64,000 nucleotides of DNA from Mikania micrantha (GCA_009363875.1 CM018680.1:12531625-12595624), one strand, 5' to 3'. Shown: positions 1-12,872, counted from the stretch's first letter. Numbers and translations: made by a program. The notes: generated by a model not told the origin, from the sequence alone.

Positions 1-1
1 T

Positions 2-343
2 ATGAGGATTGATCAATCCTCCAAGCCTAAGGTAATGCCACCGAAAAGGACTCAAATTCCTTCCACTGCCAAAAGGGCCAAGCAATCAAATCCGAATCAG
101 TCTGGTTTTCAAAAACAAAATCAAAGGGTTTTCAAATCTTTAACTAAATCATATTCAAAACCTAAGGTAAAACCAGTTGATCATGGCAGTGGAGACAAGC
201 CCAAAAATGTTAAGGGCAAATCAAATAAACCAACAGACAAGCCTAAAATCCAACCCAAGGGCAAGCCCAAACCAAAAACCAAAGTCTTAGCATTTTCACA
301 AGTGCCCAAGTCTGTCATGATTTGGGTGCCGGTTTCTCATTAA
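2..343 (+). pseudogene. Lys/Pro-rich gag-pol linker of copia remnant A
   Basis: An open frame of 113 codons rich in Lys, Pro, Gln and Ser, with repeated PKPK/KPKxKP patterns. It lies just before the protease motif, where sirevirus polyproteins have a basic low-complexity linker after the nucleocapsid zinc knuckles. No zinc knuckle is visible, probably because it lies left of the window. The frame ends at 343, before the protease, so the polyprotein is broken here. The function is inferred from position and composition only. Confidence 0.6.
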
Positions 344-382
344 TTGAATGTGTGTGATGCAGGGATGACCCAACAAGCTTAA

Positions 383-2260
383 AAATGTTTGGTAAGTTGA
401 TAGTGGTTGCTCCCGGCACATGACTGGGATTTCTCTCAGTTACAAGAGGTCATACCATTCAATGGAGGATATGTCTCGTTTGCCGGAGACAAGGGATGGA
501 AGATTAACATGAAGGGAATGGTGACCAATGGAATGTTCAGTTTTGAGGATGTGTATTACATTGAAGAACTCAATCACAACTTGTTAAGTGTTTCTCAAAT
601 CTGTGACAGGAGTTTTTCAACACACTTCGCAAACAACGAGTGTCTTATTCTAAAGCCCGGATTTGTTGTGCCTTAGAAGTGGATCTTGATGAGGACTCCA
701 AGAATCAATAATGCCTACATTATCAACATGAATTCAGATTCATTCACAGAGAATACATGCTTGTTCTCAAAGGCATCAGAGCATGATTGTTTGATGTGGT
801 ATCGGCGAATGGGTCACGTCAACTTGAAGAATCTCAACCTTCTTGCAAAAGGAGATCATGTCATTGGCTTAACTTCTAAGAACTTCTCTACAATTGAAAG
901 GTGCATCGCATGTGCCAAGGGGAAGCAACATAAGAGACCCCACAAGCCTAAATTTTTCAATTTTGTATCTTCATTTCTTCAACTTATTCATATGGATCTC
1001 TTCGGGCCTATCAATGTTATGAGTATTGGGAAGAAGTCTTATTGCCTTGTGATTACAGACGACTATTCCAGATTCACTTGGGTGCTCTTTCTGGCTAAGA
1101 AAGATGAGACACAAGAGATCCTTAATAAGTTCATCACCTTGATCGAAATCCAGAAAAATCTAAAAGTCAATATGATCAGAACTGATAATGGTACTGAGTT
1201 TAGAAATCAGACTCTTATTGATTTCTGCGATGAGAAGGGAATAGCTCGATAGTACAGTGCAGTTCATACACCTCAGCAAAATGGTGTTGCTGAAAGGAGA
1301 AATAGAACACTTATCGAGGCTGCATGAACCATGCTGTCTGAGTCTAAGTTGCCAGTCTTCTTTTGGGCTGAAGGTGTTAACACAACTTGCTATGTTCAAA
1401 ATCGAGCACTCCTGAACAAGCGTCATCAGAAGACCCCTTATGAGATTTTCTTCAATCAGAAGCCCAAAGTTGGTCATTTCAAGTCATTCAGTTGTCTGTG
1501 TACTCTCTTCCATACTGAGCCGAATCACAAGTTTGACGACAAGGCTGATGAGTGTTACTTCGTGGGCTATTTATCCGAAAAGGCCGCCTACCGGGTGTAC
1601 AACAAGAAGGCTCGGATGATCGTGGAATCACATTATATCGATTCGCAAGAGATGAACTCTACAGAGGCTGATTCTGGTCCAAACTGGTTGTTTAAGTATG
1701 ATTCTACTTTTAAGCCCTTCAACACTACATCAGAGAGTGCAGGAACATCTGAACAGACCGACAACTTCTGCAAGGGTGATGACATAGACTATCGGGTTGA
1801 CTACGTTCCATGTGATCCCAACCTTCTGACAGTTGACCCTCCAGACATGTACGACCGGGCTCCTCCAGTTCAGCCAACCCCGATTCATGAAGTCATTTTA
1901 TCAGATCCAGACACTTCTCAGTCTCTACCAGAAACCGATCAAGCTTCATCTTCCTCCCACCAAACATTTGATAATCCACTGTTCTTAGACCACATTCCTG
2001 AGGAACATTGTGTGGATAATGGATTTGAAGCAAGTAAAGCCGCTCCGGCTGACAATCTATCTTCCTCCAGTGACAATCAGCTGACACGTCTAAGCAAACT
2101 GCTTGATAATTTAGCTGTGGAGGAAGTGCCAACACTTAGCATCAACAAGAATCATTATGTGGAAAACATTATTGGACCTCTTTCAGAAGGAGTTCTGTCA
2201 CGGAGCCGGTCCATTGCAGCTCAGAACGTCTTGCCTGAAAGCACTATCTCACGGAGTCAA
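383..2260 (+). pseudogene. copia protease-integrase region of remnant A (broken)
   Basis: An aspartic protease motif DSGCSRHMTG lies at about 399-428, preceded by an in-frame stop and followed by a frameshift. The pre-integrase segment (LMWYRRMGHVNLKN, then CxxC) lies near 790-930. The integrase core starts with HMDLFGP near 990 and continues through RTDNGTEF near 1178. The third catalytic acid lies in NGVAERRNRT near 1290. In-frame stops at 1250 (TAG) and 1325 (TGA) break the core; both look like C-to-T changes. From 1331 the frame is open through the acidic, Ser-rich C-terminal linker into RT. In an active element this part would process the polyprotein and integrate the cDNA. Assignment is certain from motifs, and function is lost. 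Confidence 0.9.
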
Positions 2261-3834
2261 TTAGGTCCAATTAATTCTTGTAAGTATTCCTGTTTTATTT
2301 CGCAGGTCGAACCCAAGAATGTCAAGATGGCTCTCAAGGAGTCTAGCTGGGTCGAGGCGATGCAGGAAGAATTTATGCAGTTTCAGAAGCTCAAGGTGTG
2401 GAATCTGGTTATGATGCCCAAAGGGAAACTGCCAATCGGAACCAGATGGGTCTTCAGAAACAATAGAGATCATTCGGGCATGATAATCAGAAATAAAGCC
2501 AGGTTGGTAGTTCATGGCTTCTACCAACAGGAGGGGATTGACTACGAAGAAGTCTTTGCACCGGTTGCAAGACTTGAAGCTATACGGATTTTCTTAGCCT
2601 ACGCCTCCTACATGAACTTCACAGTGTATCAAATGGACGTAAAGACTGCATTCTTGTATGGGAAGATTAAAGAAGAGATCTATGTGTGTCAGCCCCCAGG
2701 GTTCGAGGATTCGCAGTATCCTGACCATGTCTACAAGTTAGACAAAGCCCTCTATGGTCTTCATCATGCATCACGAGCGTGGTATGCTACTCTTACAGAT
2801 CATCTAATTGCCAATGGATATACCCGTGGAGCCATCGATCAGACATTGTTCATTCGCAAAGATAAGGATGACTTGATTCTCTTCCAAATCTACGTTGATG
2901 ATATTATTTTTGGATCCACGAGCTCCGTACTGTGCAAAGAATTTGAGGTGTGATGAAGAAGAAGTTTGAGATGAGCGCAATGGGAGAAATGACCTTCTTT
3001 CTGGGTCTACAGGTGAAGCAAGATCCAAAGGGCGTGCTGATTCATCAAGGAAAATATGTTATTAACATTGTGACGAAGGTTTACATGCTGGAATCAAAGC
3101 CGACATCCACTCCTATGGCTGCTTGTCCTGTCTTAACTTTGGATTCTGATGGTGAATATCTTGATCAACACCTCTATCGCTCGATGATTGGTTCACTGAT
3201 GTATCTGACAGCTAGTTGTCCAGACATCATGTTTTCAGTTTGTCCATGCGCCAGATATCAAGCGAATCCGAAGGCATCTCACCCAATAGCTGTCAAGAGG
3301 ATCTTTCGGTACCTAGTCGGGAAACCTCGTCTCGGTTTATGGTATCCTAAGAACTCTAAGTTTCATTTATTTGCTTACTCTGACAGTGACTATGGTGGAT
3401 GTAACTTATATAGAAAGTCGACCACTGGTGGATATCAATATTTGGGAGATCGTCTTGTCTCATGGCAATGTAAGAAACAGACGACCGTGTCTACTTCCAC
3501 CACAGAAGCTGAGTATGTTGTTGCTTCTAGTTGCTTCTCTTAGGTTATATGGATGCAACAACAACTCCATAATTACGGTTTGAATTTTCTTGACTCTCCT
3601 ATTTATTGTGATAATGAAGCCGCCTTACAGATCGTCAAGAATCCGGTACAACACTCCAAAACTAAACACATTGACATCTTGATTCACTTTATTCGTGAAT
3701 GTTTCGAACGGAAACTAATTCATCTTGAAAAGGTCCACATAGATGACAATCTGGCGGATCTTTTCCCAAAACCGTTCGATACAGCTCGATTTCACCACCT
3801 CCTTGCATCTCTCAAACTAATAACCTTTGACTAA
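2261..3834 (+). pseudogene. copia reverse transcriptase-RNase H of remnant A (broken)
   Basis: RT_copia domain: the fingers include ESSWVEAMQEEF, GTRWVFRN and EVFAPVARLEAIR, the palm has QMDVKTAFLYG, and the catalytic YVDD is intact at 2891-2902. A one-base deletion near 2950 shifts the frame. The thumb and RNase H continue in another frame with GMIGSLMYL-like and SDSDYGG motifs. A TAG at 3541-3543 interrupts the stretch before the RNase H tail (DNEAALQI, TKHIDI). The reading frame ends at 3834. A full-length relative would be one uninterrupted frame, so this is a pseudogene that keeps its catalytic signature. Confidence 0.92.
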
Positions 3835-5605
3835 AAGCAACTTTTGTAAATACTGTAAAATTTGTGTCTTGTTTCACTTTAATTTTTATTTATCACAAAT
3901 TTAGGAGGAGAACATTTACAGAAAAACAACAAAAACATTTTCGATCTTTGAGTTTATTTATAAAACAACAAAAAGGTTTTCTTTTCTTGAGTCAGTCTAA
4001 TGTGATCTACAAATTTAGTGGGAGTAAATTTTATGAAAACAACAAAAAGATTTTACAGTTTTCAAACTTTTAAGAAAATACAAAAAGAAGTTGATTTGGA
4101 TGATCAAAGTTTAATGGTTCAATTGGGAAGTGAAATAAATTCTAACAATCAAAATTTCACTACCTAAAAGTAATTTCTAAATGATAACAACTTTGGATAA
4201 CTATAATTCACTAAGAATTTATAACAAGTTTATCCAAGATAAAAGCAATGGGCATGATCATTAAAAAAATTATACATAAGTGAGAAGTAAGGAAAATCAG
4301 ATAACTGGAAAAATGTAACAAACTATTTGACTTTTGTAGTAAGTCTTTAAGTCAAAATAAGATTGTGTTTCCATAAACTTGAAATTGTTTTGGAAAACTC
4401 GGGTATTTTCCATGTTTTATGCAAACAAACAGCGGGAAATACTTACTGAAGCATCCTCTGCTTTGCGTAAGAAAAGACCTAGATGTGTGACGTTAAGACC
4501 AATGTGTCTGCAGGCCAGTAACGTAAAAGATGCCAATGAGCACAAAGATGATAGAACCCCTTCTTGTTCTTGATTCTAGTCTAATGGATATGGTCTTTTC
4601 TTTTTTCATCTCAAACTCTGTCGAAACGTTTTTAAGTGCGTCGAAACACAATCAAAGTTTGAAACAAAAGATTTCACAAAATTGATAGGTTGCATTGTAA
4701 TCCAGTTCCTAAGTCTGACTATTCATAAACTTCCCAAAAGTAAATTTCAGAAAATTCGATAGAAAATCTTGTGATCATAAGTCTTGTTTATGAATTGAGG
4801 ATTAACGAGTGGAAATTATTGGTGGGGTGTAATTATCTTTAAGGTTGAGTTTCATAAAAAAATATTTTAAGGTGGTCAAATTTTGACAACATATTTGATC
4901 CCACGAAAGTGACTCGACTCAACTTTGAACTCGTCCAAAGTTTTTGAGTTTATTTTATTTTATTTTTAGTTAGAAAATGTTCAAATAATTTTTTACTCGA
5001 TATGTGCATTCGAGATTATCTACTCGAAATTATGTACACGATTGTAGTTCGAGTAGTTACAATTTCGAGTACCATAACATTTATAGTACGATTATTCTCT
5101 CTCTTAGGCGATCTCCATTTCCGGACTTGTTTTCAAAATTACACTCCGATCACCCTGTAGATCACATATAGACGAACCTAGGTATAGATTTTCATCAAGT
5201 TTGACTGCTAAATCAAAAGTTATGGGCCAAAAACTATTTTCGAGTGTAGGGTTCCGTTAACAGATAGTATTTTGGACAAATCACCTCGAAATTCTCAAAA
5301 TTAAAAGGGGATATTCTACTATGTTGGTCACCTAAGGAGTTCTAAGGAGCAAAATTGAGGGAGTTATGAAGTTTTCAATGTTCTCAAAATTTTGAATTTT
5401 GAATACAAGTTTCGAGAAATAAGGTTTCGAATACAGCTAAAATTTCAATTACAATCATTTTCCAATACAGCTGAAATTTCGATTACAATCATTTTCGAAT
5501 ACATCTCAACTTTTGAGTACGATCCAAATTTTGAGAACACTTTTAACTTTGTGAACTCCCATAAAATCTTAAACTTCTTCTGACTCTGTGATTTTGACTA
5601 ACTAT
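3835..5605 (+). other. non-coding tail of remnant A with TCGA-word repeats
   Basis: No believable gene. A purine-rich tract and AACAACAAAAA blocks lie at 3895-4060. Two fields of short degenerate repeats built on TCGA (TACTCGAAAT, TTTCGAGTA, ATTTCGATTACAATC) lie at about 4985-5075 and 5385-5535. They resemble, with a different word, the arrays seen in elements B and C. The region probably contains what is left of A's 3' LTR, but I see no TG...CA borders I trust. Confidence 0.5.
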
Positions 5606-6054
5606 TGTTAGGACATTATGTAATAGCTTGCTTGTCAAAATGTTAAAGTTATTAGAGGTTTGGCTGAGGCTCGTCTGGCCCACGAACCGTAGCAGGTTCG
5701 GCGAACCTAGTAATGTGTATTGTACTGGTTCGCCCAGCGAACATCAAGGTTCGGCTGGTGAACCTATAGGTTTGGCTAGGTTCGTCTGAGCTTTATGTAT
5801 ATATTGCAGGTTTGTCTAGATGTTTGTAACTTCTGCAGTTTTGAGTGTGAGACAAATCTGATTTTCTATGTGTGAGAGTTAAAGAACTGTCTGTTCTTGA
5901 ACATTTCATTGTAATCAGTTTACCATATTCAATGAAATGATGTTTATAAATGATTGTTTGTCTTTGATACATATAGATCGATTATAGATTCCGCATATAA
6001 TTGATTGTTGATAGGATTCCGTTGAACTATCGAGACCAAATTATCAGATCAACA
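5606..6054 (+). repeat. 5' LTR of element B
   Basis: It begins TGTTAGGACATTATG and ends ...AGATCAACA, that is TG...CA, with the tRNA-Met primer site two bases later. The length of 449 bp is close to the 560- and 582-bp LTRs of related elements here. The start resembles the LTR start of element D (TGTTAGTGCATT on the minus strand). No second copy exists in the window to confirm the left border, so the start is inferred and the end is firm. Confidence 0.75.
5690..5804 (+). promoter_or_regulatory. U3 promoter of element B: AGGTTCG array plus TATA box
   Basis: Repeated AGGTTCG and its complement CGAACCT occur between 5690 and 5790, followed at once by a TATA-like box (TGTATATAT, about 5796-5804). 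Transcription would start shortly after, giving a short R-U5 before the primer site at 6056. Palindromic repeats in the U3 of sireviruses are known; this word is specific to the element. Confidence 0.65.
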
Positions 6055-6055
6055 G

Positions 6056-6068
6056 TGGTATCAGAGCC
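6056..6068 (+). other. primer binding site, initiator Met tRNA
   Basis: TGGTATCAGAGCC, the standard plant Ty1/copia minus-strand primer site complementary to the 3' end of initiator tRNA-Met. It lies two bases after the LTR end. Confidence 0.95.
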
Positions 6069-6299
6069 ATAGGAGGAGTTCTATACAAGTGATTTGAAGA
6101 TCTACAATCATTTTGAAGATAAAAAGATCAAGAAATGGATTAAAATTTGGCTTTCTTCGTGTTTGATTGCTATATTGAGAGTGTTATCATCATCTATTGC
6201 TTTGGAATATCAAAATTCAGAGATTTGTGGCTGAAAGTTGTGATTTTTTGAAGGATTTTTCTTGAAATTTTGAAGGTTTTCCCTCCAAATTTCTTGAAT

Positions 6300-6600
6300 T
6301 CTGAAGACAGGTTCGTGAGCTGAACCTATGATTGTCTGAAGCAGAGGTTCGCTGTTAAAAGTGATCTTGTTGAGGTTCGTGTAGAGATTTTGAAGAGGTT
6401 CGTTTCAAGGTTTGTCTACTGCAGAGGTTCGTTTGATTAGGGTTCGTCTGACTTAGGTTCGTTGGTCAAATTTCTTTTGAAGAGGTTCACTGGTCAAGGT
6501 TTGTCTCAAGGTTCGTTGAACAAGGTTCGTGAATATCAAGGTTGGGAGAAGGTTCGTTTGTTACTTAGGTTCGTGAGGTTAATTTTTCTAAGGAGGTTTG
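6300..6600 (+). repeat. AGGTTCGT array in the gag leader of element B
   Basis: More than ten degenerate copies of (A)GGTTCGT in direct orientation at irregular spacing, between the primer site and the gag start. The same word fills the U3 array (5690-5790) and the two arrays before ORF3 (14111-14345 and 14690-14930). No coding potential. Confidence 0.75.
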
Positions 6601-6619
6601 CTAATAAATATTAAGAATC

Positions 6620-8602
6620 ATGGCTGATATGTTTGCTGCTGTAGCTAGTTAAAATTCTAAGATACATAGTATTTTGATTATTGAAACTGAGGCAGGCAAC
6701 ACAAATAATGTTCCAAAACTACTTGATTTGACAGATTATGAGAATTGGAAAGGAAGGTTTGAGACACATCTAAATGGAACTGACACCAATATGTGGGAAA
6801 GATTTTTGTCACCTTATGAAAGACCTAAGGTGGTGGGGGCAGATTTGGATCAAACTCTTGAGAGATTGGATGTTGATCAACGAAAGAAATATGATTCCGA
6901 GAAGAATGCTTATTGGATGTTGAGCCAAGCAATTCCTAGTCAGATACTTCATCAATTTTATGAACATAAAACCTCATATGGTTTATGGAATGCATTGAAG
7001 GCAAGAATTGAGGGAAATACCAAACTTAAGAAGATGAAAGCCACTGATATACGCAAAGAGTTTGAGAACTTCAATTTTATTGGCAATGAGAGTCTTGAAG
7101 CTTTAATAACCAGATATAGGCATTTGTTGAATGAAGTTAGAAAGTGTGGAATTGAGTATACTGAAGAGGAGAAGATAGATTGCTTTGCAGATGCTTTGCC
7201 TGAAAAGTGGAATTCATTGGTTCTGATTTTGAGAGAAAATTTACCAAGAATGACATTGGTTGAATTTATCCAAAAGCTATAAGAACAGCAAATGAAAGAT
7301 AAGAGAAAAGCACGTAGAGTTAATGTTACTCAGGATCCTTCTCTCTATGGTGCATCTGTGGTTACTCCTCCTGTTTCTTCTGCAAAGATCCAAACAACTT
7401 TTTTTTCAAGTACTGCTGATAGTAGTTCTGCACCATCTGCATCTGCTGGTCCAAGTTCATCTTATTCTTTGAATGAGAAGAAGTTTGATTCTACAAAAAC
7501 TCTAGTTCAGTTGAATACAACAAATTTGGGAAAAGTAACTGTGGAGGCTGTTCGGGATCATATGTCAATTTTATCATGTGTAGTTAGTGCTTACGATGAA
7601 CAGATAGCTGGAAAGATTGGAAACTCAAATCTTACTTTTGAATATTATGAGCAGATTGATGATGATGAGATGGAGTTGATTGACACTCAATGGGCTTTGG
7701 CAAGTGCAATCAGAAGAATCAACAGATATTAAAAGAAAACTGGAAAGAAATTCACTTTTGATCGAAACACCAAGTTTGGATTTAATCCAAAGGGCACACA
7801 ATGTTACAATTGTGATGAGTTGGGTCATTTTGCTAGAGAATGTAAAAATCCGAAGAAGCAAGGAAATTTAAATCCTTTCAAGCCAAAAGAAGCTTATCAG
7901 AAGAAGAAAGAAAATCCTGAAAAGTCATCAAAAGCTTTAGTCAGTCAAGCTGATGAAGGATATGATTGGAGAAAGCAATATGATGAGTTAATGGGTGCGT
8001 TTATGGCTTCTTTGGATGAAGACACAAGCAAAGGCAAAAAAGGTTGATGAGGTAAATGATGATCTTTTAGAGATCATTGATAAGTTGAAAGAAATGAATG
8101 CTCAGTTGACTGCTGAACTGGTCGAGTGCGATGAAGCTAACAAGAAGTTAATTTCAAGGGAAAAAGCTTTTGATAAAAAGATCATTGATTTAGGCAAAGA
8201 AAATGAAGAGTTAAAAATTAAAGTTTTGCAAAATAATCATGCAGTTTCTAAGCATCTCGAATCAGTGCAAAGGTTGAAAGTTGACTTATCAGCAGCAAGA
8301 GCAGACGCGTAAATGAACAAGAGCAAACTAGAGAATCATCAGAATTCTCAGTATGTCATCGATTACTTTGCTTCCATGCAAAGATCATCGAATGATAAAG
8401 CTGGCTTGGGTTTTCATGCAGTACCACCTCCTTCCAGCTATGTTCCTAGACCACAAATTGATCTGAATTTGGAAGTTCATCCGGTTTCTTTGCATGAACG
8501 TGGGTCTGAACAAGTTGTTGAAAATGCTGGAGGTTCATCATCTGATGAAAAAGTGTCTCTTGATAGTGATGCTCCTATTATTGAAGATATCACTGAATCA
8601 TA
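6620..8602 (+). pseudogene. copia gag (UBN2-type capsid, zinc knuckle, coiled coil), broken
   Basis: The ATG at 6620 follows the leader. Stops at 6650 (TAA), 7280 (TAA) and 7730 (TAA), and a frame change near 8040, break it. The capsid region of the UBN2/copia gag family spans 6700-7280 (YENWKGRFETHL, YWMLSQAI, LWNALKARIEG, FIGNESLEALITRY). A CCHC zinc knuckle CYNCDELGHFAREC lies at 7802-7843. A Lys/Glu/Leu-rich coiled coil lies at 8050-8310, followed by a Ser/Asp-rich tail to 8602. Gag packages the RNA. The gag of element C (62675-63836) has the same layout. Confidence 0.88.
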
Positions 8603-8843
8603 ATAGTCATCTGTTATCTTGAGACAAAATGGTTATCAAGTTAAAAATGTTGATAAAAAGAATCTGAAGTCTTAGTAGTCAAAAGCTGAGATGAATCCAG
8701 TTGAGAAGGTGGTGATCAAACCCACTCAAGTTTCCAAACCAGTGATTAAAGCCAAAACAACCACTACTCTTAAATGGATTGTGTATGTAAAGTCATCTAC
8801 TACACATCAAGGAGAGTCTAGTGACATTTCTTGAAAGCAAAAT

Positions 8844-9650
8844 ATGGTTTCTAAAAACTTTGAAAAAGTGGATTTTTTCTGTGATAAATTTGGGGTTGGA
8901 CATAAAGACAAATCAAAGAATTTTCAAAATCAAGTGGATAATTCAAAGATAAAATCAACTGGTTTGAAAAACGGATTCTCATCTGCAAAGGTTGTTTCAA
9001 AACCTTTCTGTTCATCAAAGTATTATGGTGAACCAACACCAAAGAATCATTTGAAAGATAGAAAATGTTACCGTTGTGTTAACTTTGGTCATTTGATTGC
9101 TGATTGTGATTTGGATTTCAGTTTAACTGATTGTAGCATTTTTAAGTCCTTTTCACCAGGAGAAACATGAAAGCGTTTTACTTGTTGTGGTAATGGACAT
9201 ATTTCTGCTAATTGTCCACACAACAAAATCAAGAAGAGTTCAGATGAAGAGGGTTGGGTGAGTAGGTCTGGTGGAAGTCCTAGGAGAGTTAGACCTAGTG
9301 AAGATAAGATGAGGGTTCTTTTAAAATTTGATCCTGACTGTGTTTGGGTGAAAGAAGAAAATAGTGAGAAGAAACGAGTTTTTAATAACAAAAGAAATGT
9401 GAAAAAGCTTGTGAAAATTGTGATATCATCTGATGATGAGTCTTTTGAAAATGTACCTTCAAAATCATTTTCAAAACAACATTTTAAATCAAAATCATTT
9501 TGGAAATTGAAAAATAGGTCAGGTGATCAAATTTCTGGGAAAGAGGATGGTAACAGTGATGATGGGTCTTCGAGCAGTTCATCACAACAGAATGGCAAGG
9601 GTCCATTTAGGGAGACTCGACGCCAAAATGGCGGGAGTCATCCCTTTTGA
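8844..9650 (+). pseudogene. gag-pol linker of element B with two more zinc knuckles
   Basis: A Lys/Ser-rich segment with a degenerate CCHC knuckle CYRCVNFGHLIADC at 9066-9107. After a stop at 9168 there is a second, CCGNGHISANC, near 9183-9215. A basic and Ser-rich stretch to 9650 precedes the protease. Sireviruses often have such extended nucleocapsid-protease linkers. The frame is interrupted, so it is a relic. Confidence 0.7.
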
Positions 9651-9708
9651 ATACTGACATGTTTTTAATTTATTGTGCATGTTGCATCCATGGGCCATAT
9701 CAATAGTC

Positions 9709-11290
9709 GTTGGATTGTTGATAGTGGATGTTCCCGGCACATGACTGGAGAGTTGAATTTGTTGAAAGATTTTAAGTGTATAAAGGCAGTTATGTGAATT
9801 TTGCAGGAGACAAAGGTGGTCAAATTACAGGGTTTGGTAGTTTGACGAATGGAAAGGTTTCATTTGATAATGATACAAAGTGATGTTCGACAAAGACAGG
9901 TGTTATGTGCTTAAGCAAGGATTTCAGATTTATGAGGAGTGGATTCTGATGACAGCTGATCGGAGCAAGGATTTGTATGTGCTTGACATGGCGAAAGCTG
10001 AGACGGTGAATAAAGTGGAGACATGTCTGGTGTCCAAGGCAGCCGAGCAAGATACACGTTTTTGGCACAGGCGGATGGGACATATTCATATTCGTAAGAT
10101 GACTCATCTTGTGCACAATCATTTAGTTGAGGGCGTACCGGTTAAACATTTTAAACTTCCGGATGTGTGTGTGTCATGTAAAAAGGATAAACAGAAAAGG
10201 AAGTCTCACAAAACAAAGAAAATATTTTTTATAGATATGCCACTTGAACTTCTTCACATGGATTTGTTTGGAGCAATCAATGTGAAAAGTATAGGTGGTG
10301 AATCTTATTGTTTTGTGGTGATTGATGACTTTTCTAGATTTTCTTGGTTCATGTTTTTAACGCATAAATCAGATGCTTATGAAAATTTTGTGTTGTTGAT
10401 CAATAGGTTGGAGACATTATATAAGCTGACAGTGAGACGCGTAAGATCAAATAATGGGACTGAGTTTAAGAATCACCAAATGGAGGAATTTTTTAATTCC
10501 AAAGGCATTCAGCAGCAGTTCAGTGCACCGTATGAGCCTCAGATTAATGGTGTAGCTGAAAGAAAGAAGAAAACGTTGATTGAGTCTGCGAGAACAATGC
10601 TAGCTGATTCTAAACTTCCCATTACATTTTGGAGTGAAGCTGTGGCTACAACTTGTTTTACTCTTAACAACATTTTGATTGTTTGAAGACACAATAAAAC
10701 TTGTCATGAATTGCTTCATAATCGAAAGCCTAATTTGGAACACTTGGAACCTTTTGGGGCTCGTTGTACCATGCTAAAGAAAGATCCAAAATTCATTCTA
10801 AAGTTGAAGAAGGTTTCTTTCTTGGCTAAAGTCTTCCTTACAAACGTGTGTTTAATAAATGCACGGGGGTTGTGGAGTTATGGTATCATGTGGATGTTCA
10901 AAGACATACACCTATACCAGACGGAAAGGGTCCAGATTGGCCTTTTGATCATAATAAATTGTTTGAGTCTTTTAATATGTCTTCAAATGTTTCTAATGAT
11001 GAAATAACCTTAAAAATGTTATATGATTTGCAGAATTCTGAAGAACAAGGTATTTCTCATCATTCTGAAGATGGTAACAATACTCCACATGAGGAAGGCG
11101 TTTCTGAAGTAATTAATTATGATTGGTCATCTGATGATGATCATGATGTTTTTGAAGATGCTATTTCTCACGATCAAGACACTGATCAGAGTATTACAAA
11201 TCTGGATCATAATGTGGGTGTCCCGCAAGTGCCCGTCACAAGAGTTCATGTACATCATTCGGTTGCTCAGATCATAGGAGATCCAAGAGC
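9709..11290 (+). pseudogene. copia protease-integrase of element B, catalytic Asp lost
   Basis: The protease motif WIVDSGCSRHMTG starts at 9711, with DSG at 9720-9728, and a frameshift follows. The HHCC pre-integrase zinc domain (HRRMGHIHIRK ... CVSCKKDK) lies at about 10066-10200. The core runs HMDLFGA (first Asp at 10261), then RSNNGTEF, where codon 10450-10452 is AAT: the second catalytic Asp has become Asn. The Glu of NGVAERK is at 10558-10560. A stop at 10684 ends the frame, and C-terminal integrase and linker continue degenerate to about 11290. Integrase would be inactive even without the stops. Confidence 0.9.
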
Positions 11291-12872
11291 TCTGGATGCA
11301 TTCTGCATTTATTTCACAAATAGAGCCAAAGACTGTGACCGAAGCGTTACGTGAGCCTGCCTGGGTGGAGGCGATGCAAGAAGAGTTAAATCAGGTTCAG
11401 AAGTTGGGAGTTTGGCATTTAGTTGATTTGCAAAAAGGAGAGAAGAAGATTGGTACTAGATGGGTACTAAGATGCAAACGAGATGACCGAGGCGTAATTG
11501 TTAGAAACAAAGATCGTTTAGTGGTTCAGGGTTTCAAACAAGTTGAAGGAATTGATTACATTGAAGTTTTTGCACCTGTGGCACGGTTGGAAGCAATTAG
11601 ACTTTTTCTTGCTTTTGCTGCTCACAAGAAATTCAAAGTTTTTTAGTTGGATGTGAAATCTGCTTTTCTGTATGGTTCTTTGAAGGAAACAGTGTATGTT
11701 TGTCAGCCACCGGGCTTTGAGGATCCTATCAATCGAGATCAGGTTTACCTCTTGGACAAAGCACTGTATGGTCTTCATCAGGCTCCGTGTGCCTGGTATG
11801 AGATTTTATCGACTTACCTTATTAAACATGGATTCAATAGGGATCATATTGACAAAACTTTTTTTTATCGGGAAAAGGGCAAGGACATTATTCTTGTTCA
11901 GATCTATGTAGATGATATTATTTTTGGATCTACCGATGAACAAATGTGTTTGGAGTTTAAAGAGGTGATGATTGAGAAATTTGAAATGAGTGCCATGTCA
12001 GATATCAAATTTTTCCTAGGTTTATAGATTGATCAAACTGATGATGGAATTTTTATTCATCAGAAAAAATATATTCAAGATGTGCTAAAACGATTTAGCA
12101 TGCTTGATTCAAAACTAATTTCCACGCCCATTCAGCCTAATCATGGGATTGAGCCTGATATTAAAGGGGAGATAATTGATATTACTCTTTATCGTGAATT
12201 TTGGATGTTTGATGTATCTGATTGCCTCAAGACCAAATATTGTATTTGCTACAAGTATATGTGCAAGATATCAACCAAAACCTAAAGTGTCACATCTGAT
12301 TGCAGTCAAGAGAATACTTCGTTATCTGAAGGGTACACCAGACACCGGTCTGTGGTATCCTAAGGATGATAACTTTTCCTTCAATGCCTACAGTGACTCC
12401 GATTATGGAGGATGTAAGACAGATGCAAAATCCACAACTGGAGGTGAACAATTTTTTGGGGGACCGATTAGTTTCTTGGCGGTGTAAAAAGCAAACATCT
12501 GTTGCTACTTCCACTTGTGAGGCTGAGTATGTAGCAGCTGCCAGTTGTTGTTCACAAGTTTTGTGGACACAACAAAAGATGAGAGACTATGGTTTGAATT
12601 TTCTTACAACCTCAATTCATGTTGATAACGAGGTTGCTATTGCTATAACAAAGAATCTTGTGTATCAATCACGTTCTAAACGCATTGATATTAGGTTTCA
12701 TGTCATACGCGATTGCTATGAAAAGAAACTTATTGATGTGGTAAAGATACATACAAATAAGCAACGAGTAGACCTTCTCACCAAGGCTTTTGATAAAAAT
12801 CGTTTTGAGTATTTACTCAAATTAAATGGCATTCGGGTCATGGGTGAGGTCATTTTAAATCAAATTTCTTCA
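11291..12872 (+). pseudogene. copia reverse transcriptase-RNase H of element B (broken)
   Basis: RT segments include EPAWVEAMQEEL, GTRWVLRCKRD and EVFAPVARLEAIRLF. Intact YVDD is at 11905-11916. TAG codons at 11644-11646 (before the palm) and 12025-12027 (after FFLGL), and a disrupted stretch near 12190-12290, break the frame. RNase H signatures SDSDYGGCK, TCEAEYVAAASCC and VDNEVAIAITKN run to 12872. Fold and order are typical of copia; the protein cannot be made whole. Confidence 0.92.

Larger units (their letters stand above)
1..5605 (+). mobile_element. Ty1/copia (Sirevirus-like) remnant A, 5' end outside window
   Basis: The order protease, integrase, reverse transcriptase, RNase H on the plus strand is that of Ty1/copia. 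After pol comes a purine-rich tract near 3901 and A-rich blocks containing AACAACAAAAA, similar to the multiple polypurine tracts known from sireviruses. The left end lies outside the window, and element B begins at 5606. I could not define a clean 3' LTR for A. Coding parts carry several nonsense codons and frameshifts, so the copy is dead. The limits are approximate; copia identity is certain. Confidence 0.85.
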
